Assembly: GCA_028867675.1 (NCBI GenBank)
Contig: JAGWGA010000010.1
Location: 1-53,495 of the forward strand
Direction of reading: 5' to 3'
Source of the DNA: Nitrososphaerota archaeon
Lineage (GTDB): Archaea > Thermoproteota > Nitrososphaeria > Nitrososphaerales > Nitrosopumilaceae
Length of the DNA stretch: 53,495 nt
The notes beneath the pieces are model-generated. The model made no database searches and had not been told where the DNA came from. It worked only from the letters and a program-made list of their open reading frames with translations. The position numbers were made by a program, and so were the translations under genes. The stretch's first letter is position 1. The number at the start of each line of letters is the position of its first letter. Shown piece by piece: positions 25,693 through 35,087 of the stretch.

Positions 25693-26646
25693 ATGAAAAT
25701 ATTATTCATATCTCCTAGATACTCTGGAGGGAGTGGCGGACATGCAAATATGCTTGCTCAAAAATTACGCAAACAGGGATACAACATAACTCTGATGCAT
25801 ATACCACATATTCCTATTAAGAATCTGAAAAATCCTAGCTTTGCAATATTTGGAATGCTCAAGGCATTATTTTCAAGTGAAAAATATGATATTGTACACG
25901 CCTTTAATGTCCCATCAGCTTTTGTGATGAAATTTGTAAAAGCAAAGAAAAGAGTGTTATCGGTTCATGGTGTTTATGCTGAGCAGATAGCCTCTCTTCA
26001 CTCTACTGGTATAAGTAGTGTAGTTACATCTGCAGAGCCAAGAGTGTTAAAATGGGCAGACAAGTTAACAACTGATTCGGGTTTTGTCAAAAAGATATAC
26101 AAGGAGAAATTGAACTTGGATTTTGAATTACTTCCATCTCCAATAGACGAAACACGTTTTAAAGATATCCCAGAAGTTTCTAAAGAAAAAAATCAAGTTG
26201 CTTACGTAGGAAGAGACAGCTATGAAAAAGGGATTGACATCTTGAAAAGTATTGAATCCAAAATTAATGGAAAAGTTATTTATTGTACAAATGTCTCATG
26301 GAAGGAGGCAATGCTTACTCTGAAATCCTCTGCAATTCTTGTAGTGCCATCTAGAATGGAGAGTATGCCATTCACAATCAAGGAAGCATTTTATCTGAAG
26401 ATACCTGTTATTGCAACAAATGTTGGTGGAATTCCTGAGATAGTGCAAGACAAGTTTAACGGAATCCTGATACCTTCTGATGATCCAACTTCACTTTTGA
26501 ATGCAATAAATTTTCTACTCAATAACCAAGAAGAAGCTAAAAGACTAGCCCATAATGGGTATCAATATTTTATTGATTATTTAGCTTATGACAAAGTTCT
26601 ACCTAAATATATTAAATTCTATGAAAATCTACTTGAGAAATCTTAG
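25693..26646 (+). CDS. Family 4 glycosyltransferase (GT-B)
   Basis: The protein starts MKILFISPRYSGGSGGHANM, with the usual N-terminal GT4 glycine loop. Its C-terminal donor-binding half has KEAFYLKIPVIATNVGGIPEIV with the E-x7-E arrangement. It is about 317 residues, slightly short for the family. I place the start at ATG 25693; an in-frame ATG at 25675 would add six residues. There is no membrane helix. It presumably adds one sugar to the lipid-linked surface glycan; donor and linkage are not deducible. The 3' end overlaps the convergent epimerase gene by four bases. Confidence 0.82.
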   Translation: MKILFISPRYSGGSGGHANMLAQKLRKQGYNITLMHIPHIPIKNLKNPSFAIFGMLKALFSSEKYDIVHAFNVPSAFVMKFVKAKKRVLSVHGVYAEQIASLHSTGISSVVTSAEPRVLKWADKLTTDSGFVKKIYKEKLNLDFELLPSPIDETRFKDIPEVSKEKNQVAYVGRDSYEKGIDILKSIESKINGKVIYCTNVSWKEAMLTLKSSAILVVPSRMESMPFTIKEAFYLKIPVIATNVGGIPEIVQDKFNGILIPSDDPTSLLNAINFLLNNQEEAKRLAHNGYQYFIDYLAYDKVLPKYIKFYENLLEKS

Positions 26647-27554
26647 ATCTTTTTTGGACTAAGAATCTGAACTAACCAATCACGTAATTCCATCTTCGCT
26701 TCCCAATTCAAAGTCTTTCTTGCAAAATTTATGTCAGCTTGACTTTCTTTCACGTCACCTTCTAATGGTTTTCCATGAATTGGTTTTACTTGCATACCTG
26801 CTACATCTATCATCATGTTAGCAAGATCAAGTATTGATATGATTTTTCCAGTTCCTACATTAATAAAACAAGAATCAATTTTTTTTTCCATAGCTAAAAG
26901 ATTTGCTTCTGCAACATCTTTAACATATACAAAATCTCGTACTTGCGAACCCTCTCCATTGATAATAGGTGGATTATGTTCTTTCAATCTGTCAAGGAAT
27001 TTTGTAATTACTCCTGCATAAGAAAGAGTCTGACCTTTTCCATAGACGTTAAAATATCTTAAACCTATTATTGTGACTCCCTCTCGACTATATTTTTCCG
27101 CTAATAATTCATCCTGAAGCTTCGTTTCTCCATATGGATTAAGAGGTTTTCTTGGAGCATTTTCTCTTATTGGTATTTTTTCTGGATTTCCATAAACACT
27201 AGAACTACTAGCATATACCACTTTGAAGCCAAATTCTTTAGCTAACTTGAATATATTTTCAGTACCTACAACATTTACCATGTGATATTCTTTAGGTTTA
27301 TCATAAGATTCTTGTACAACCGTAAGTGCAGCTTCATGAAATACTCCATCGGCATTTTTTACTATGTTTTTTAATTTATCGTATTCCAAAATGTCTATTT
27401 TATGAAACTTGATATCATTGTCTAAACCCTCTAGATTTTCCATTCTACCACTGTGTAAATTATCAATAACCTCTACCGAATGTCCTCTTCCTAACAAATG
27501 ACGTACTAAGTGATTTCCAATAAAACCTGCTCCTCCTGTTACTATAAAATGCAT
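26643..27554 (-). CDS. NAD-dependent nucleotide-sugar 4-epimerase (GalE/WbpP-like)
   Basis: This 303-residue extended SDR has the Rossmann loop GGAGFIG at 7-13, the active-site segment SSSSVYG and Tyr141/Lys145 (YGETK). Its overall pattern matches archaeal GalE-like UDP-glucose or UDP-GlcNAc 4-epimerases. It is divergent from the UDP-HexNAcA-type dehydrogenase at 27635, so a UDP-N-acetylhexosamine substrate is reasonable but not proven. The start is ATG 27554. Confidence 0.8.
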   Translation of the reverse strand: MHFIVTGGAGFIGNHLVRHLLGRGHSVEVIDNLHSGRMENLEGLDNDIKFHKIDILEYDKLKNIVKNADGVFHEAALTVVQESYDKPKEYHMVNVVGTENIFKLAKEFGFKVVYASSSSVYGNPEKIPIRENAPRKPLNPYGETKLQDELLAEKYSREGVTIIGLRYFNVYGKGQTLSYAGVITKFLDRLKEHNPPIINGEGSQVRDFVYVKDVAEANLLAMEKKIDSCFINVGTGKIISILDLANMMIDVAGMQVKPIHGKPLEGDVKESQADINFARKTLNWEAKMELRDWLVQILSPKKI

Positions 27555-27609
27555 AAACTGTTCCTGTTAACCATATCTTTAAATCTTGAGCGAATCAGCT
27601 AGACCCAAA

Positions 27610-27620
27610 TTTATATAAAC
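27610..27620 (+). promoter_or_regulatory. TATA box of the dehydrogenase-amidase operon
   Basis: TTTATATAAAC is a strong TATA match. Its spacing of 15-25 bases to ATG 27635 is short, so transcription may start just inside the annotated gene and translation at ATG 27665. Confidence 0.5.
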
Positions 27621-27634
27621 TCAAAAAAATCACC

Positions 27635-29056
27635 ATGCCACTAGTTGAAAAGAATTTGACTAACATGAATCAAGAAATAAAAAACATATTCCCATCTGAT
27701 ATCAACCAAATTCAAGAATGGTTAAAATCGGGAGATGTACGAGTTTGCGTGGTTGGAATAGGGAGAATAGGTCTTCCAACAGCGCTTTCGTTTGCCCATG
27801 CTGGACTTCCTACCATCGGTATTGATATAAACGCAAATTTAGTTCATATGGTAAACTCGGGAAATTATCCACTCAAAGATGAACCTGGATTCGATAAGAT
27901 ATTTGAGGAAGTTATAAAGAACAAGAAATTAAAAGCTACTACTGAAATTTCAGAAGCAGTACCTCAGTGTAATCTTATTTTGTTATCATTGCCTACTCCT
28001 ATGGACAAGAATAATGTTCCAGATTATTCTGCAATAGTATCTGTTGGAAAGAGTTTGAGTTCACTGATTAGAAAAGGATCTATTGTAGTAGTTGAAAGTA
28101 CTATTGAACCAGGATTTGTTGAAAATGAATTGACATCAATCCTTGAAGGATCTGATAAGAGATTAAAAGCTGGTCAAGATTTCAGTATTGCTACTTGTCC
28201 TGAAACAGCTAATCCTGGCGAAATACTGAGTGATTTCAAAAAATTACCTCGATTGGTAGGTGGAATTAATGAAAGAACCGCAAAGATAGTTTCTAAGATC
28301 TATGGACATGTATTTGGTGTAGAAATAATTGAAATGCCTGACTGTAAGACTGCAAATGCAGCAAAACTTACTGCAAACGTATTTCGAGATATCAACATTG
28401 CATTTATCAACGAACTCGCAATTTTATTTGAGAATTTGGGTATAGATATATTGAAAGTTCTAGAAGCTTGTGATAAAAAGTACAACTTTGAAACACATTA
28501 CCCTGGTGCAGGTGTAGGTGGACCATGCTTACCTGTTAATTCTTATCAAATTCTCAATTCTGCACGAGGAATGGAAAATAATGGAATGCTTAGAATAATT
28601 CGTGCTGCAAGAGAAACAAATGAATCGATGCCCTATCATGTAGTCGAACTTCTTGCCGATGCTCTAAATGATATAGGAAAATCTGTAAAGGACAGTACTA
28701 TTACATTACTTGGAATTTCATACAAACCTAATGTGAAAGATATTCAATTAGCCCCCGCAGAGGCAATAATAAAAAGACTCGATCAATTACAAGCCAAAAT
28801 CAAGATTTATGATCCTTATTTCAAAGACAGTACCGTATTTTCGCACAAGACTGAAACAAATCTAGATGATGCATTAACAAATTCTGATGCAGTAGTTATC
28901 GTTACAGCTCATAATGAATTTCGTACCATAGAGCCGTCATTATTTGTAGCTAAAATGAAAATTCCAGTTGTTATAGATTCTAGAGGAATAATTAATTCCC
29001 ATGCAGCAAAAAAGGCAGGTTTAGTCTTCAGAGGAATTGGACGTGGAGGAGTATAA
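27635..29056 (+). CDS. Nucleotide-sugar dehydrogenase, UDP-ManNAc/GlcNAc 6-dehydrogenase type
   Basis: These NAD-dependent enzymes oxidise C6 of UDP-sugars to uronic acids. The 473-residue protein has the Rossmann loop VGIGRIGLPTALSFAHAG, PTPMDKN, the helix KLTANVFRDINIAFINELA, and the catalytic Cys298 in GVGGPCLPVN. That motif resembles the WecC/WbpA group more than UDP-glucose dehydrogenase (GGSCFPKD). The start is ATG 27635; a TATA box at 27610-27620 might instead favour the ATG at 27665. The gene overlaps the following amidase gene by 20 bases, so the two probably act in sequence, giving a hexosaminuronic acid and then its amide. Confidence 0.85.
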   Translation: MPLVEKNLTNMNQEIKNIFPSDINQIQEWLKSGDVRVCVVGIGRIGLPTALSFAHAGLPTIGIDINANLVHMVNSGNYPLKDEPGFDKIFEEVIKNKKLKATTEISEAVPQCNLILLSLPTPMDKNNVPDYSAIVSVGKSLSSLIRKGSIVVVESTIEPGFVENELTSILEGSDKRLKAGQDFSIATCPETANPGEILSDFKKLPRLVGGINERTAKIVSKIYGHVFGVEIIEMPDCKTANAAKLTANVFRDINIAFINELAILFENLGIDILKVLEACDKKYNFETHYPGAGVGGPCLPVNSYQILNSARGMENNGMLRIIRAARETNESMPYHVVELLADALNDIGKSVKDSTITLLGISYKPNVKDIQLAPAEAIIKRLDQLQAKIKIYDPYFKDSTVFSHKTETNLDDALTNSDAVVIVTAHNEFRTIEPSLFVAKMKIPVVIDSRGIINSHAAKKAGLVFRGIGRGGV

Positions 29057-30245
29057 TCAAATTGATTCTCTGAAAAGTATTCTTACACTCCGTTATGATC
29101 ATACCATACCGCCATCCTTGAGAAAGTTATCGTGGTCAGATTTTGTAGAGAAGAATTCTGTTAATGAAACAGATGCAATTGAGAATTATCTTATAGACAA
29201 TATAAGAAATGAACTTTCACAAACAAAAAAAATTTCTATAGCTCTAAGCGGCGGAATTGATTCTTCACTTATGCTTGCTCTGATTAGAAAAACCATACCC
29301 GATATACATATCACAGCAATTTCTATAATCTTTGCTGAAAGTTTTGATGAATCAAAAGAAGCAGGAAAACTAACAGAACAATTTGATGCTGAACATAAAA
29401 TTATATATGTTGAAAATTTCTTCAGGGAACTTCCGAAATCTATCTATATAATAAAAAGACCATTTTGGGATTTACACTGGTATACTATATCTAAAGAAGC
29501 AAGTAAACTCTCTGACTCGCTTGTTTCAGGAGATGGCGGAGATGAATTATTTGGAGGTTATGCATTTCGATATCAAAAGTTTCTCTCATTAATTAATCCT
29601 GATTCGTCTCCATTAGAAAAGATCAAAGCATATCTGCAATGCCACGAAAGAGACTGGGTACCAGATCAAGACAAAATATTTGGAAAAAAGATTCCATTTG
29701 ATTGGAATGAAATTTATTCTTTATTTTATCCATACTTTGATAATTCATTACCTCCTTTAGCTCAAGTTTTCTTGGCCGATTATAACGGAAAATTACTCTA
29801 TAATTTTTCTCCTATAAATACAGCATTTCATAAATTCTTTAAAATAAAATCTGTTACTCCTATAATAAATGAGAATTTAATTTCTTATTCATCTCATTTG
29901 AAATATGATTTAAAATATGACATAAAAGATAATTTGGGCAAGCCATTACTTAGAAAGATTCTCTCCAAAAACTTGCCTAATTTTCCAATTTCCGATGTAA
30001 AGCGTGGATTTTCTGTAGATACTGTAAATCTATGGAAATCTTATGGTTACAAATTATGCAATTATTATCTATCTACCTCAAGAATTGTTGATGATGGTTT
30101 GGTTAGTAAAGAATGGATTGATACACATTTGAAAAAGGAATTAGATGTAAGATATGTAAATAAATTCTATGGATTACTTGCTACTGAAATTTGGTTTAGA
30201 TTATTTATTACAAAAGAAATGAAAGAAAATGAAACGTTAGATTGA
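29037..30245 (+). CDS. Asparagine-synthase-like amidase lacking the glutaminase domain
   Basis: The 402-residue protein contains only the C-terminal synthetase part of AsnB-type enzymes: the pyrophosphate loop SGGIDS at 71-76, the family motif GDGGDELFGGY at 165-175 and a downstream arginine-rich segment (DVKRGFS). The N-terminal glutaminase domain with its Cys2 is absent, so free ammonia would be the nitrogen source. The first 60 residues are an unrelated short lead. The start is TTG 29037 (GTG 29043 possible), inside the end of the dehydrogenase gene. WbpS-like AsnB relatives amidate uronic acids in bacterial O-antigens; that role fits here. True asparagine synthesis is less likely in this setting. 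Confidence 0.78.
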   Translation: MDVEEYNQIDSLKSILTLRYDHTIPPSLRKLSWSDFVEKNSVNETDAIENYLIDNIRNELSQTKKISIALSGGIDSSLMLALIRKTIPDIHITAISIIFAESFDESKEAGKLTEQFDAEHKIIYVENFFRELPKSIYIIKRPFWDLHWYTISKEASKLSDSLVSGDGGDELFGGYAFRYQKFLSLINPDSSPLEKIKAYLQCHERDWVPDQDKIFGKKIPFDWNEIYSLFYPYFDNSLPPLAQVFLADYNGKLLYNFSPINTAFHKFFKIKSVTPIINENLISYSSHLKYDLKYDIKDNLGKPLLRKILSKNLPNFPISDVKRGFSVDTVNLWKSYGYKLCNYYLSTSRIVDDGLVSKEWIDTHLKKELDVRYVNKFYGLLATEIWFRLFITKEMKENETLD

Positions 30246-30247
30246 AT

Positions 30248-31342
30248 CTATTTGTAAACATTATGAATACTCTTATTCAATATTGGTAAAAACTCTCTTG
30301 CAATCTTTTCCCAACTAAAATATTCAATTACAAACTTACGACCATCCTTACCCATTTGTTTTGCTTTATTATTATCCTTGATCAATATGGATATTTTATC
30401 AATCCAATCATTATAATCTCCTTTTTCAACAAGAAATCCAGTTTCTTTATCCTTCATTAATTCTGGTATGCCTCCTGCATTTGTTGCAATTACTGGCTTT
30501 TCCATTAGTTGTGCTTCTTGTAATGTAAGAGGTGACATGTCAATTCCACTCACAAGAGCATAAATGTCTATTCCGGCAAGATATTCTCTTACCTTGCCTG
30601 GATATTCCAAAGAACCTAACCACTTGAAGTTTTCATATTTTTGCAAGGATGAAAGAATTTTATCTCTGTAAGGTCCATCCCCTGCCCAATAAAATGTCAC
30701 GTTGGGCATAGATTCTAAAACCTTTGTCAATGTTAACATCTCTTTTGCTTTTCCCCAAATCCATGCTCCCTGTAAAATTCCTACACATGGATGTTTTAAC
30801 TCCATACCAGTTACAGGAAACCAGCGAGAACTTTCTATACCTCCATACAAAACATATGATTTCTTATCTGGATAATGTTCTCTGACTCTGTTTTCAAGAT
30901 ACTTGCAAATTGGTAAAATTATTGTTGCTCCCTTGAAACATTGTCTGGCCATCCTATCTTTCAAGTAGATTACAGTTCGTTTCAACGGTCCTTTGTATAA
31001 TGTCTCTTTGGCCCATTTTATCTCTGACCAGTAGTCTCCTCTGAGATGTACAAATAATGGCAAATTTGCTTTCAAAGCAGCTATGCCGAAATGACCCATT
31101 CTATCAATAAAAACCGCATCTGGCTTGAATTCTTTTACAAGATTATTGAATTTTTTACGTGTCTGAAACCAATTTCGGATATTCCTACTTGGAAAACCTG
31201 TGTAAATGTCCAAGTCATGTACTAATTTACATTCTACACCAAGTTTTGTTAGTGCATCAGCAAATTCAGTTAAATGGAAAAATTTTGGTTTAGCCCCTGC
31301 TATAAGTAACTTCAATTTGTTAAGATACAATCTTTTATACAT
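30248..31342 (-). CDS. Family 4 glycosyltransferase (GT-B)
   Basis: The N-terminal domain starts KLLIAGAKPKFFHLTEFADAL. The C-terminal domain has FYWAGDGPYRDKI, IDIYALVSGIDMSPLTLQEAQ and EKPVIATNAGGIPELMKDKETGFLVEKGD, a standard GT4 donor site. The listed start is ATG 31342. A TATA-like GTATAAAAG at its very beginning suggests the real start may be TTG 31315 (LKLLIAGAKP), where homology also begins. It is convergent with the amidase gene, with a two-base gap. The donor sugar is unknown. Confidence 0.82.
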   Translation of the reverse strand: MYKRLYLNKLKLLIAGAKPKFFHLTEFADALTKLGVECKLVHDLDIYTGFPSRNIRNWFQTRKKFNNLVKEFKPDAVFIDRMGHFGIAALKANLPLFVHLRGDYWSEIKWAKETLYKGPLKRTVIYLKDRMARQCFKGATIILPICKYLENRVREHYPDKKSYVLYGGIESSRWFPVTGMELKHPCVGILQGAWIWGKAKEMLTLTKVLESMPNVTFYWAGDGPYRDKILSSLQKYENFKWLGSLEYPGKVREYLAGIDIYALVSGIDMSPLTLQEAQLMEKPVIATNAGGIPELMKDKETGFLVEKGDYNDWIDKISILIKDNNKAKQMGKDGRKFVIEYFSWEKIAREFLPILNKSIHNVYK

Positions 31343-31383
31343 ATATTTAACTGATTGAAAAGAAAATTCTAATTATGAAATAA

Positions 31384-32184
31384 TTATAATCTCTTTAGAA
31401 TATTTGATAGTCTGCCTGATTTTTGAGAAGCCATCACGTTTGCAGATGATTTAGCTGCCATTTCTGTATTTTTGTGGAAAAACACAGGTATGGCAAAAAA
31501 AGCCAATCTACCTATTGGTTCTTTATTTTCTAATGGAATTATTTTTCTAACTCCGTGCTTTAAGGCTCCATCAAAGAACAATACGCTTCCAGGTTTCATT
31601 ATGTTGTCTACATCGACTATCTCTTTTGTTTGTCTATCTTGAATAGTCAAACCGCCATCTGCATAATCTTGATGCTTGAATGTTAACGGAACCATAAAAT
31701 GTAATAATGCAAAAGTGGATTTATCTTTAGGATAACCATCTTCATGTTCTTGCAATCTACCAACTGAAGGCGGGTAGTAACTTATTGAATTATAGAATCC
31801 GTAACATTGTGGATTGTATGTTTCTCCATAATTGTCAGTCAGTCCTAATGTAATATTTCTAATTCTGTTTAATTCTATACATGCATTACGAGTAGGTTCA
31901 TGAGTAGGAGTATTCCAAAGAAAGTCAAAGTATCTATAAAGTGTCCAAAAATCTGAATCTGTAAATGAGTTCAAATTATTCTGACCTAATACAAGGTCTC
32001 CTCTTAATACATCAGCAGATGGTTTGTTGGTACGAAAATAGTTTAACCAAAATTCTCTAGATTCTTTAATGAAGTTGATGCTAATTACGTCATTATATAC
32101 GCCATATCCATTTTTAATTACATCTGCTTTAATTTGAGAAGGAGAAGGAAAATTTGGATTGAGATAAGTTGAACCCTGGATCAC
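31384..32184 (-). CDS. 2-oxoglutarate/Fe(II)-dependent oxygenase-like protein
   Basis: The 266-residue protein has the facial triad of 2OG-Fe(II) oxygenases: H147-x-D149 in RLQEHEDGYP, a distal H210 in FFDGALKHGVRKI, and R226 sixteen residues later for 2-oxoglutarate. The strand pattern between them fits a double-stranded beta-helix. Such enzymes hydroxylate or desaturate small molecules, lipids or sugars. In this island a glycan or acyl-group hydroxylation is plausible; the substrate is unknown. The start is GTG 32184. It lies 41 bases upstream of the glycosyltransferase gene on the same strand, so the two may be co-transcribed. Confidence 0.68.
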   Translation of the reverse strand: MIQGSTYLNPNFPSPSQIKADVIKNGYGVYNDVISINFIKESREFWLNYFRTNKPSADVLRGDLVLGQNNLNSFTDSDFWTLYRYFDFLWNTPTHEPTRNACIELNRIRNITLGLTDNYGETYNPQCYGFYNSISYYPPSVGRLQEHEDGYPKDKSTFALLHFMVPLTFKHQDYADGGLTIQDRQTKEIVDVDNIMKPGSVLFFDGALKHGVRKIIPLENKEPIGRLAFFAIPVFFHKNTEMAAKSSANVMASQKSGRLSNILKRL

Positions 32185-32407
32185 GTTTCAGAGTAAGTCT
32201 CGTAAAATAAAAGCATATCGAAAATTTTCATTCATTACAAAAATATTTGAAAAAATATCCTTAATGAATTATTGAAATCCACCATGGCATCTTTACGTAT
32301 GTATTGAGATTTGTTTGTATTTTTATTGAATCTTTGATTGAATCTAACTATGTATCCATTAGTTTCAATTACTTTTTATTTACCTCAAAAATAGACTCAA
32401 ATCAGTC

Positions 32408-33451
32408 TTGAAATCTAGTCTGATGGAATACATTGTCTGTCCATCATGTGGTAATGATTTTAACTTAAAAATCTTAAAAAAACAAAAAAATGAAATTATA
32501 GAAGGTTTACTCACATGTAAGAAGAACCATAAATTCAAGATAACAGACGGAATTCCACGATTTGTATTTGATATTACAAAAAATTTCGTTAAAACAGAAG
32601 ATGCCTTTTCCTCAAAATGGAGGCAATATCATAAATCATATCATGAGAAAAAATGGTTTGATTTTCAAAAGGATTGGTTTTTGAGTAGATTTGGATGGAA
32701 AAAAATTGATGACTTTAATAGTTTTTTGGATACGCGACATTACATTTTGGATGCAGGAACCGGTCTTGGTAATAGTGCAAAACTTATTTCAAAAAATAAA
32801 AATGCACAAATCTTTGCATTGGATGCAAGCGAGAGTATTAACTTTGCATACCGAAAATATGGTGATATTGAAAATATTCACTTTCTTCAGGCAGATTTAA
32901 GACAACTTCCATTTAGGAAAAAATTCTTTGATTATGTATATTCTGATCAAGTGTTACATCATACAAAGAATACTGAAACATCATTCAAATATCTCACTAA
33001 ATTTCTTGTTGATTCTGGTTATATTTCCATTTATGTATATAATAAAAAAGCACCAATACGTGAATTTGCAGATGATTATATCAGATCAAAGACTGTTAAT
33101 ATGACAGCAAAAGACTGTATCGAATTTTCAAAGGACATGACATATCTTGGAAAAAGTCTTGCAAATCTGAAAAAGAAAATTACAATTCCTCGTGATATTC
33201 CACTTCTTAACATAAAAGCAGGCACTTATGATGTACAGCGTTTTATTTATTGGCATTTCTTAAAGTGCTTCTGGGCTGAGGATGGAGATTTTGAAAGAAG
33301 TGTAGGAGTTAATTTCGATTGGTATTATCCAAAATTTGCATATAGACATACTCCTGAAGAAGTTCGTAAATGGTATGGAGATAGTAAAATCAAGATAACT
33401 CACTTTAAAGAAATTGAAAGTGGAATAAGTGTTACCGGTAAAAAAATCTAA
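32408..33451 (+). CDS. SAM-dependent methyltransferase with N-terminal Trm112-like zinc domain
   Basis: Residues 6-55 form a Trm112p-like zinc ribbon (YIVCPSCGNDF ... LLTCKKNHKFKITDGIPRF). From about residue 110 a class I methyltransferase domain begins (HYILDAGTGLGNSAKLI, FALDAS, DYVYSDQVLHHT). This architecture is common in glycan clusters, acting on sugars or lipid-linked intermediates. The start may be TTG 32408, with a TATA-like CTTTTTATTTA 29-39 bases upstream, or ATG 32423. The 220 bases before it hold only A/T-rich sequence and this promoter. Confidence 0.75.
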   Translation: MKSSLMEYIVCPSCGNDFNLKILKKQKNEIIEGLLTCKKNHKFKITDGIPRFVFDITKNFVKTEDAFSSKWRQYHKSYHEKKWFDFQKDWFLSRFGWKKIDDFNSFLDTRHYILDAGTGLGNSAKLISKNKNAQIFALDASESINFAYRKYGDIENIHFLQADLRQLPFRKKFFDYVYSDQVLHHTKNTETSFKYLTKFLVDSGYISIYVYNKKAPIREFADDYIRSKTVNMTAKDCIEFSKDMTYLGKSLANLKKKITIPRDIPLLNIKAGTYDVQRFIYWHFLKCFWAEDGDFERSVGVNFDWYYPKFAYRHTPEEVRKWYGDSKIKITHFKEIESGISVTGKKI

Positions 33452-33529
33452 TTATAATATATTTTGTTATCTGTAATGATATGAAAAATTAATCCACTTC
33501 ATGGAATTATTTGATTAAGAATTATTCTA

Positions 33530-34186
33530 TTACAATTTTTTCTTTTGCTTTCCAGGAACTCCAACAAATAATGATTTGTCTGGTACATCACTAATTAGGA
33601 CAGTTCCTGCTCCTATGATACACCATTTACCTATGGATATTTTTTCTTTTGTTACTGTACCAGAGCCAATAAATGTTCCAGTTTGAATAAAATTATTACC
33701 ATTTATGTTCACACCTGGTGATAAATCCACATAATCTGATATTTTTGCATCATGGGCTATGGTACAATTTGTATCTATTCTACAATGGTTTCCTATAGTT
33801 ACATCAACAGTCAAAACAGATCCAGCTTGAATAATTGTTCCTTTTCCTACCTTTACTGAATCCGACATTATTACAGAAGGATGTATTACTGTGATAAATT
33901 CCACACCAATTCTTTCTAGTTTTTCTACAATCTTTTTTCTTATTTTGCCATCTCCGATCGCTATTACACATTTCACTTTTTGTGTTGGTTTATTTGAAAA
34001 CCATTCAAAACCTCCTAATACTCTTTTTTTATGCTTAATTTTATTGTGCAATTGTTCATCCTCATCGATGAATCCTAGTACATCATATTTTTTTGAATTC
34101 TTGTTGCAATCTGATAATGTCCAGAGTACCTCTCTACCTAGATTTCCTGCTCCAACAATGACAACTTTTATTATTTTTACAACCAT
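33530..34186 (-). CDS. NeuD-like sugar O/N-acyltransferase (left-handed beta-helix)
   Basis: An N-terminal Rossmann-like domain (KVVIVGAGNLGREVLWTL, CVIAIGDGKIRKKIVEKLE) is followed by hexapeptide repeats (VGKGTIIQAGSVLTVDVTIGNHCRI ... ) and the end motif PDKSLFVGVPGK. NeuD/PglD-type enzymes acylate amino sugars using acetyl-CoA or other acyl donors. I choose ATG 34186 (MVVKIIKVVIVGAG), giving 218 residues; a longer frame up to 34258 would add 24 residues with no homology and would run across the divergent promoter. It is a candidate acceptor for the ACP-borne acyl group made by the genes at 49.6-52.4 kb. Confidence 0.82.
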   Translation of the reverse strand: MVVKIIKVVIVGAGNLGREVLWTLSDCNKNSKKYDVLGFIDEDEQLHNKIKHKKRVLGGFEWFSNKPTQKVKCVIAIGDGKIRKKIVEKLERIGVEFITVIHPSVIMSDSVKVGKGTIIQAGSVLTVDVTIGNHCRIDTNCTIAHDAKISDYVDLSPGVNINGNNFIQTGTFIGSGTVTKEKISIGKWCIIGAGTVLISDVPDKSLFVGVPGKQKKKL

Positions 34187-34212
34187 TTTTATATAAAAAT
34201 GATAAAGATGAC

Positions 34213-35064
34213 GTGTTGATAAATACTGCTGTAATACCTGCTGCTGGATTTGGTACAAGGCTACTAACGTTAACTAAAGAAACACCTAAGGAAATGGTAC
34301 CGTTATTTTATAGGATAAATGATGAAATTGTAACTTGTCCACTAATAGAGAGGATATTTTCACAATTATTTGACTCTGGTATCAGAAACTTTTGCTTTAT
34401 AGTTGGTAAGAAAAAAAGAGCAATTGAGGATCACTTTACTTTGGATAATGATTATGTGAAGTTATTGCAAAAAAACAATAAAACCTTTCAATATATACTA
34501 CAAGATTTTTACAAAAAAGTAGAACAATCCAATATCGTTTGGATTAATCAAAACATACCTAAAGGATTTGGTGATGCAGTTTTACACGCAAAGGAATTCG
34601 TAGGTGATAAACCGTTTCTAGTACACGCAGGTGATGCATTTGTACGAGATAGTAATGAACACATTCCAAAATTAATTGATGCTCACGCCAAGAATGATTC
34701 AGATATTACATTATTTCTAAGGGAAATTAAAAACCCCAGATCATATGGAGTTGCCCAGGCAAAAAAAATTGGTAAGAATTTATACTATGTAAGAAAAGTG
34801 GAAGAGAAACCCAAACAACCAAAAAGCAATTTTGCCTTGATGCCGTTGTATATTTTTGAGCCAATTATTTTTGATGCACTTCAAATTACTAAACCTGGTC
34901 TGAGAAATGAATTACAACTAACCGATGCAATTCAACAGGTTATAGAATGGGATGGTGATGTAAAAGCAATTAAATTTATGCGTGCTGATGATTGCATAGA
35001 CATAGGTACACCAGATAACTATTTCAGGGCACTCAAAGTTTCATATAGAGACAGTCTATTCTGA
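34213..35064 (+). CDS. galU: UTP--glucose-1-phosphate uridylyltransferase
   Basis: GalU makes UDP-glucose from UTP and glucose 1-phosphate. The 283-residue protein has the nucleotidyltransferase signature VIPAAGFGTRLL and K-x2-PKEMVPL at about 22-31, the GalU-specific VRKVEEKPK and the C-terminal FMRADDCIDIGTPDNYFRAL. That pattern separates it from dTDP-glucose pyrophosphorylase. The start is GTG 34213 or the adjacent TTG 34216; a TATA-like TTTTTATATAAA lies about 15-24 bases upstream. It is divergent from the NeuD-like gene, with 26 bases between start codons. Confidence 0.88.
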   Translation: MLINTAVIPAAGFGTRLLTLTKETPKEMVPLFYRINDEIVTCPLIERIFSQLFDSGIRNFCFIVGKKKRAIEDHFTLDNDYVKLLQKNNKTFQYILQDFYKKVEQSNIVWINQNIPKGFGDAVLHAKEFVGDKPFLVHAGDAFVRDSNEHIPKLIDAHAKNDSDITLFLREIKNPRSYGVAQAKKIGKNLYYVRKVEEKPKQPKSNFALMPLYIFEPIIFDALQITKPGLRNELQLTDAIQQVIEWDGDVKAIKFMRADDCIDIGTPDNYFRALKVSYRDSLF

Positions 35065-35087
35065 TAAGGAAAAATTCTATACATTAG

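Noticed and set aside
34213-35064. GalU-like gene considered as dTDP-glucose pyrophosphorylase (RmlA) to complete a rhamnose pathway
   Set aside because: The motifs around PKEMVPL and VRKVEEKPK are of the GalU type, and the RmlA start pattern is absent.
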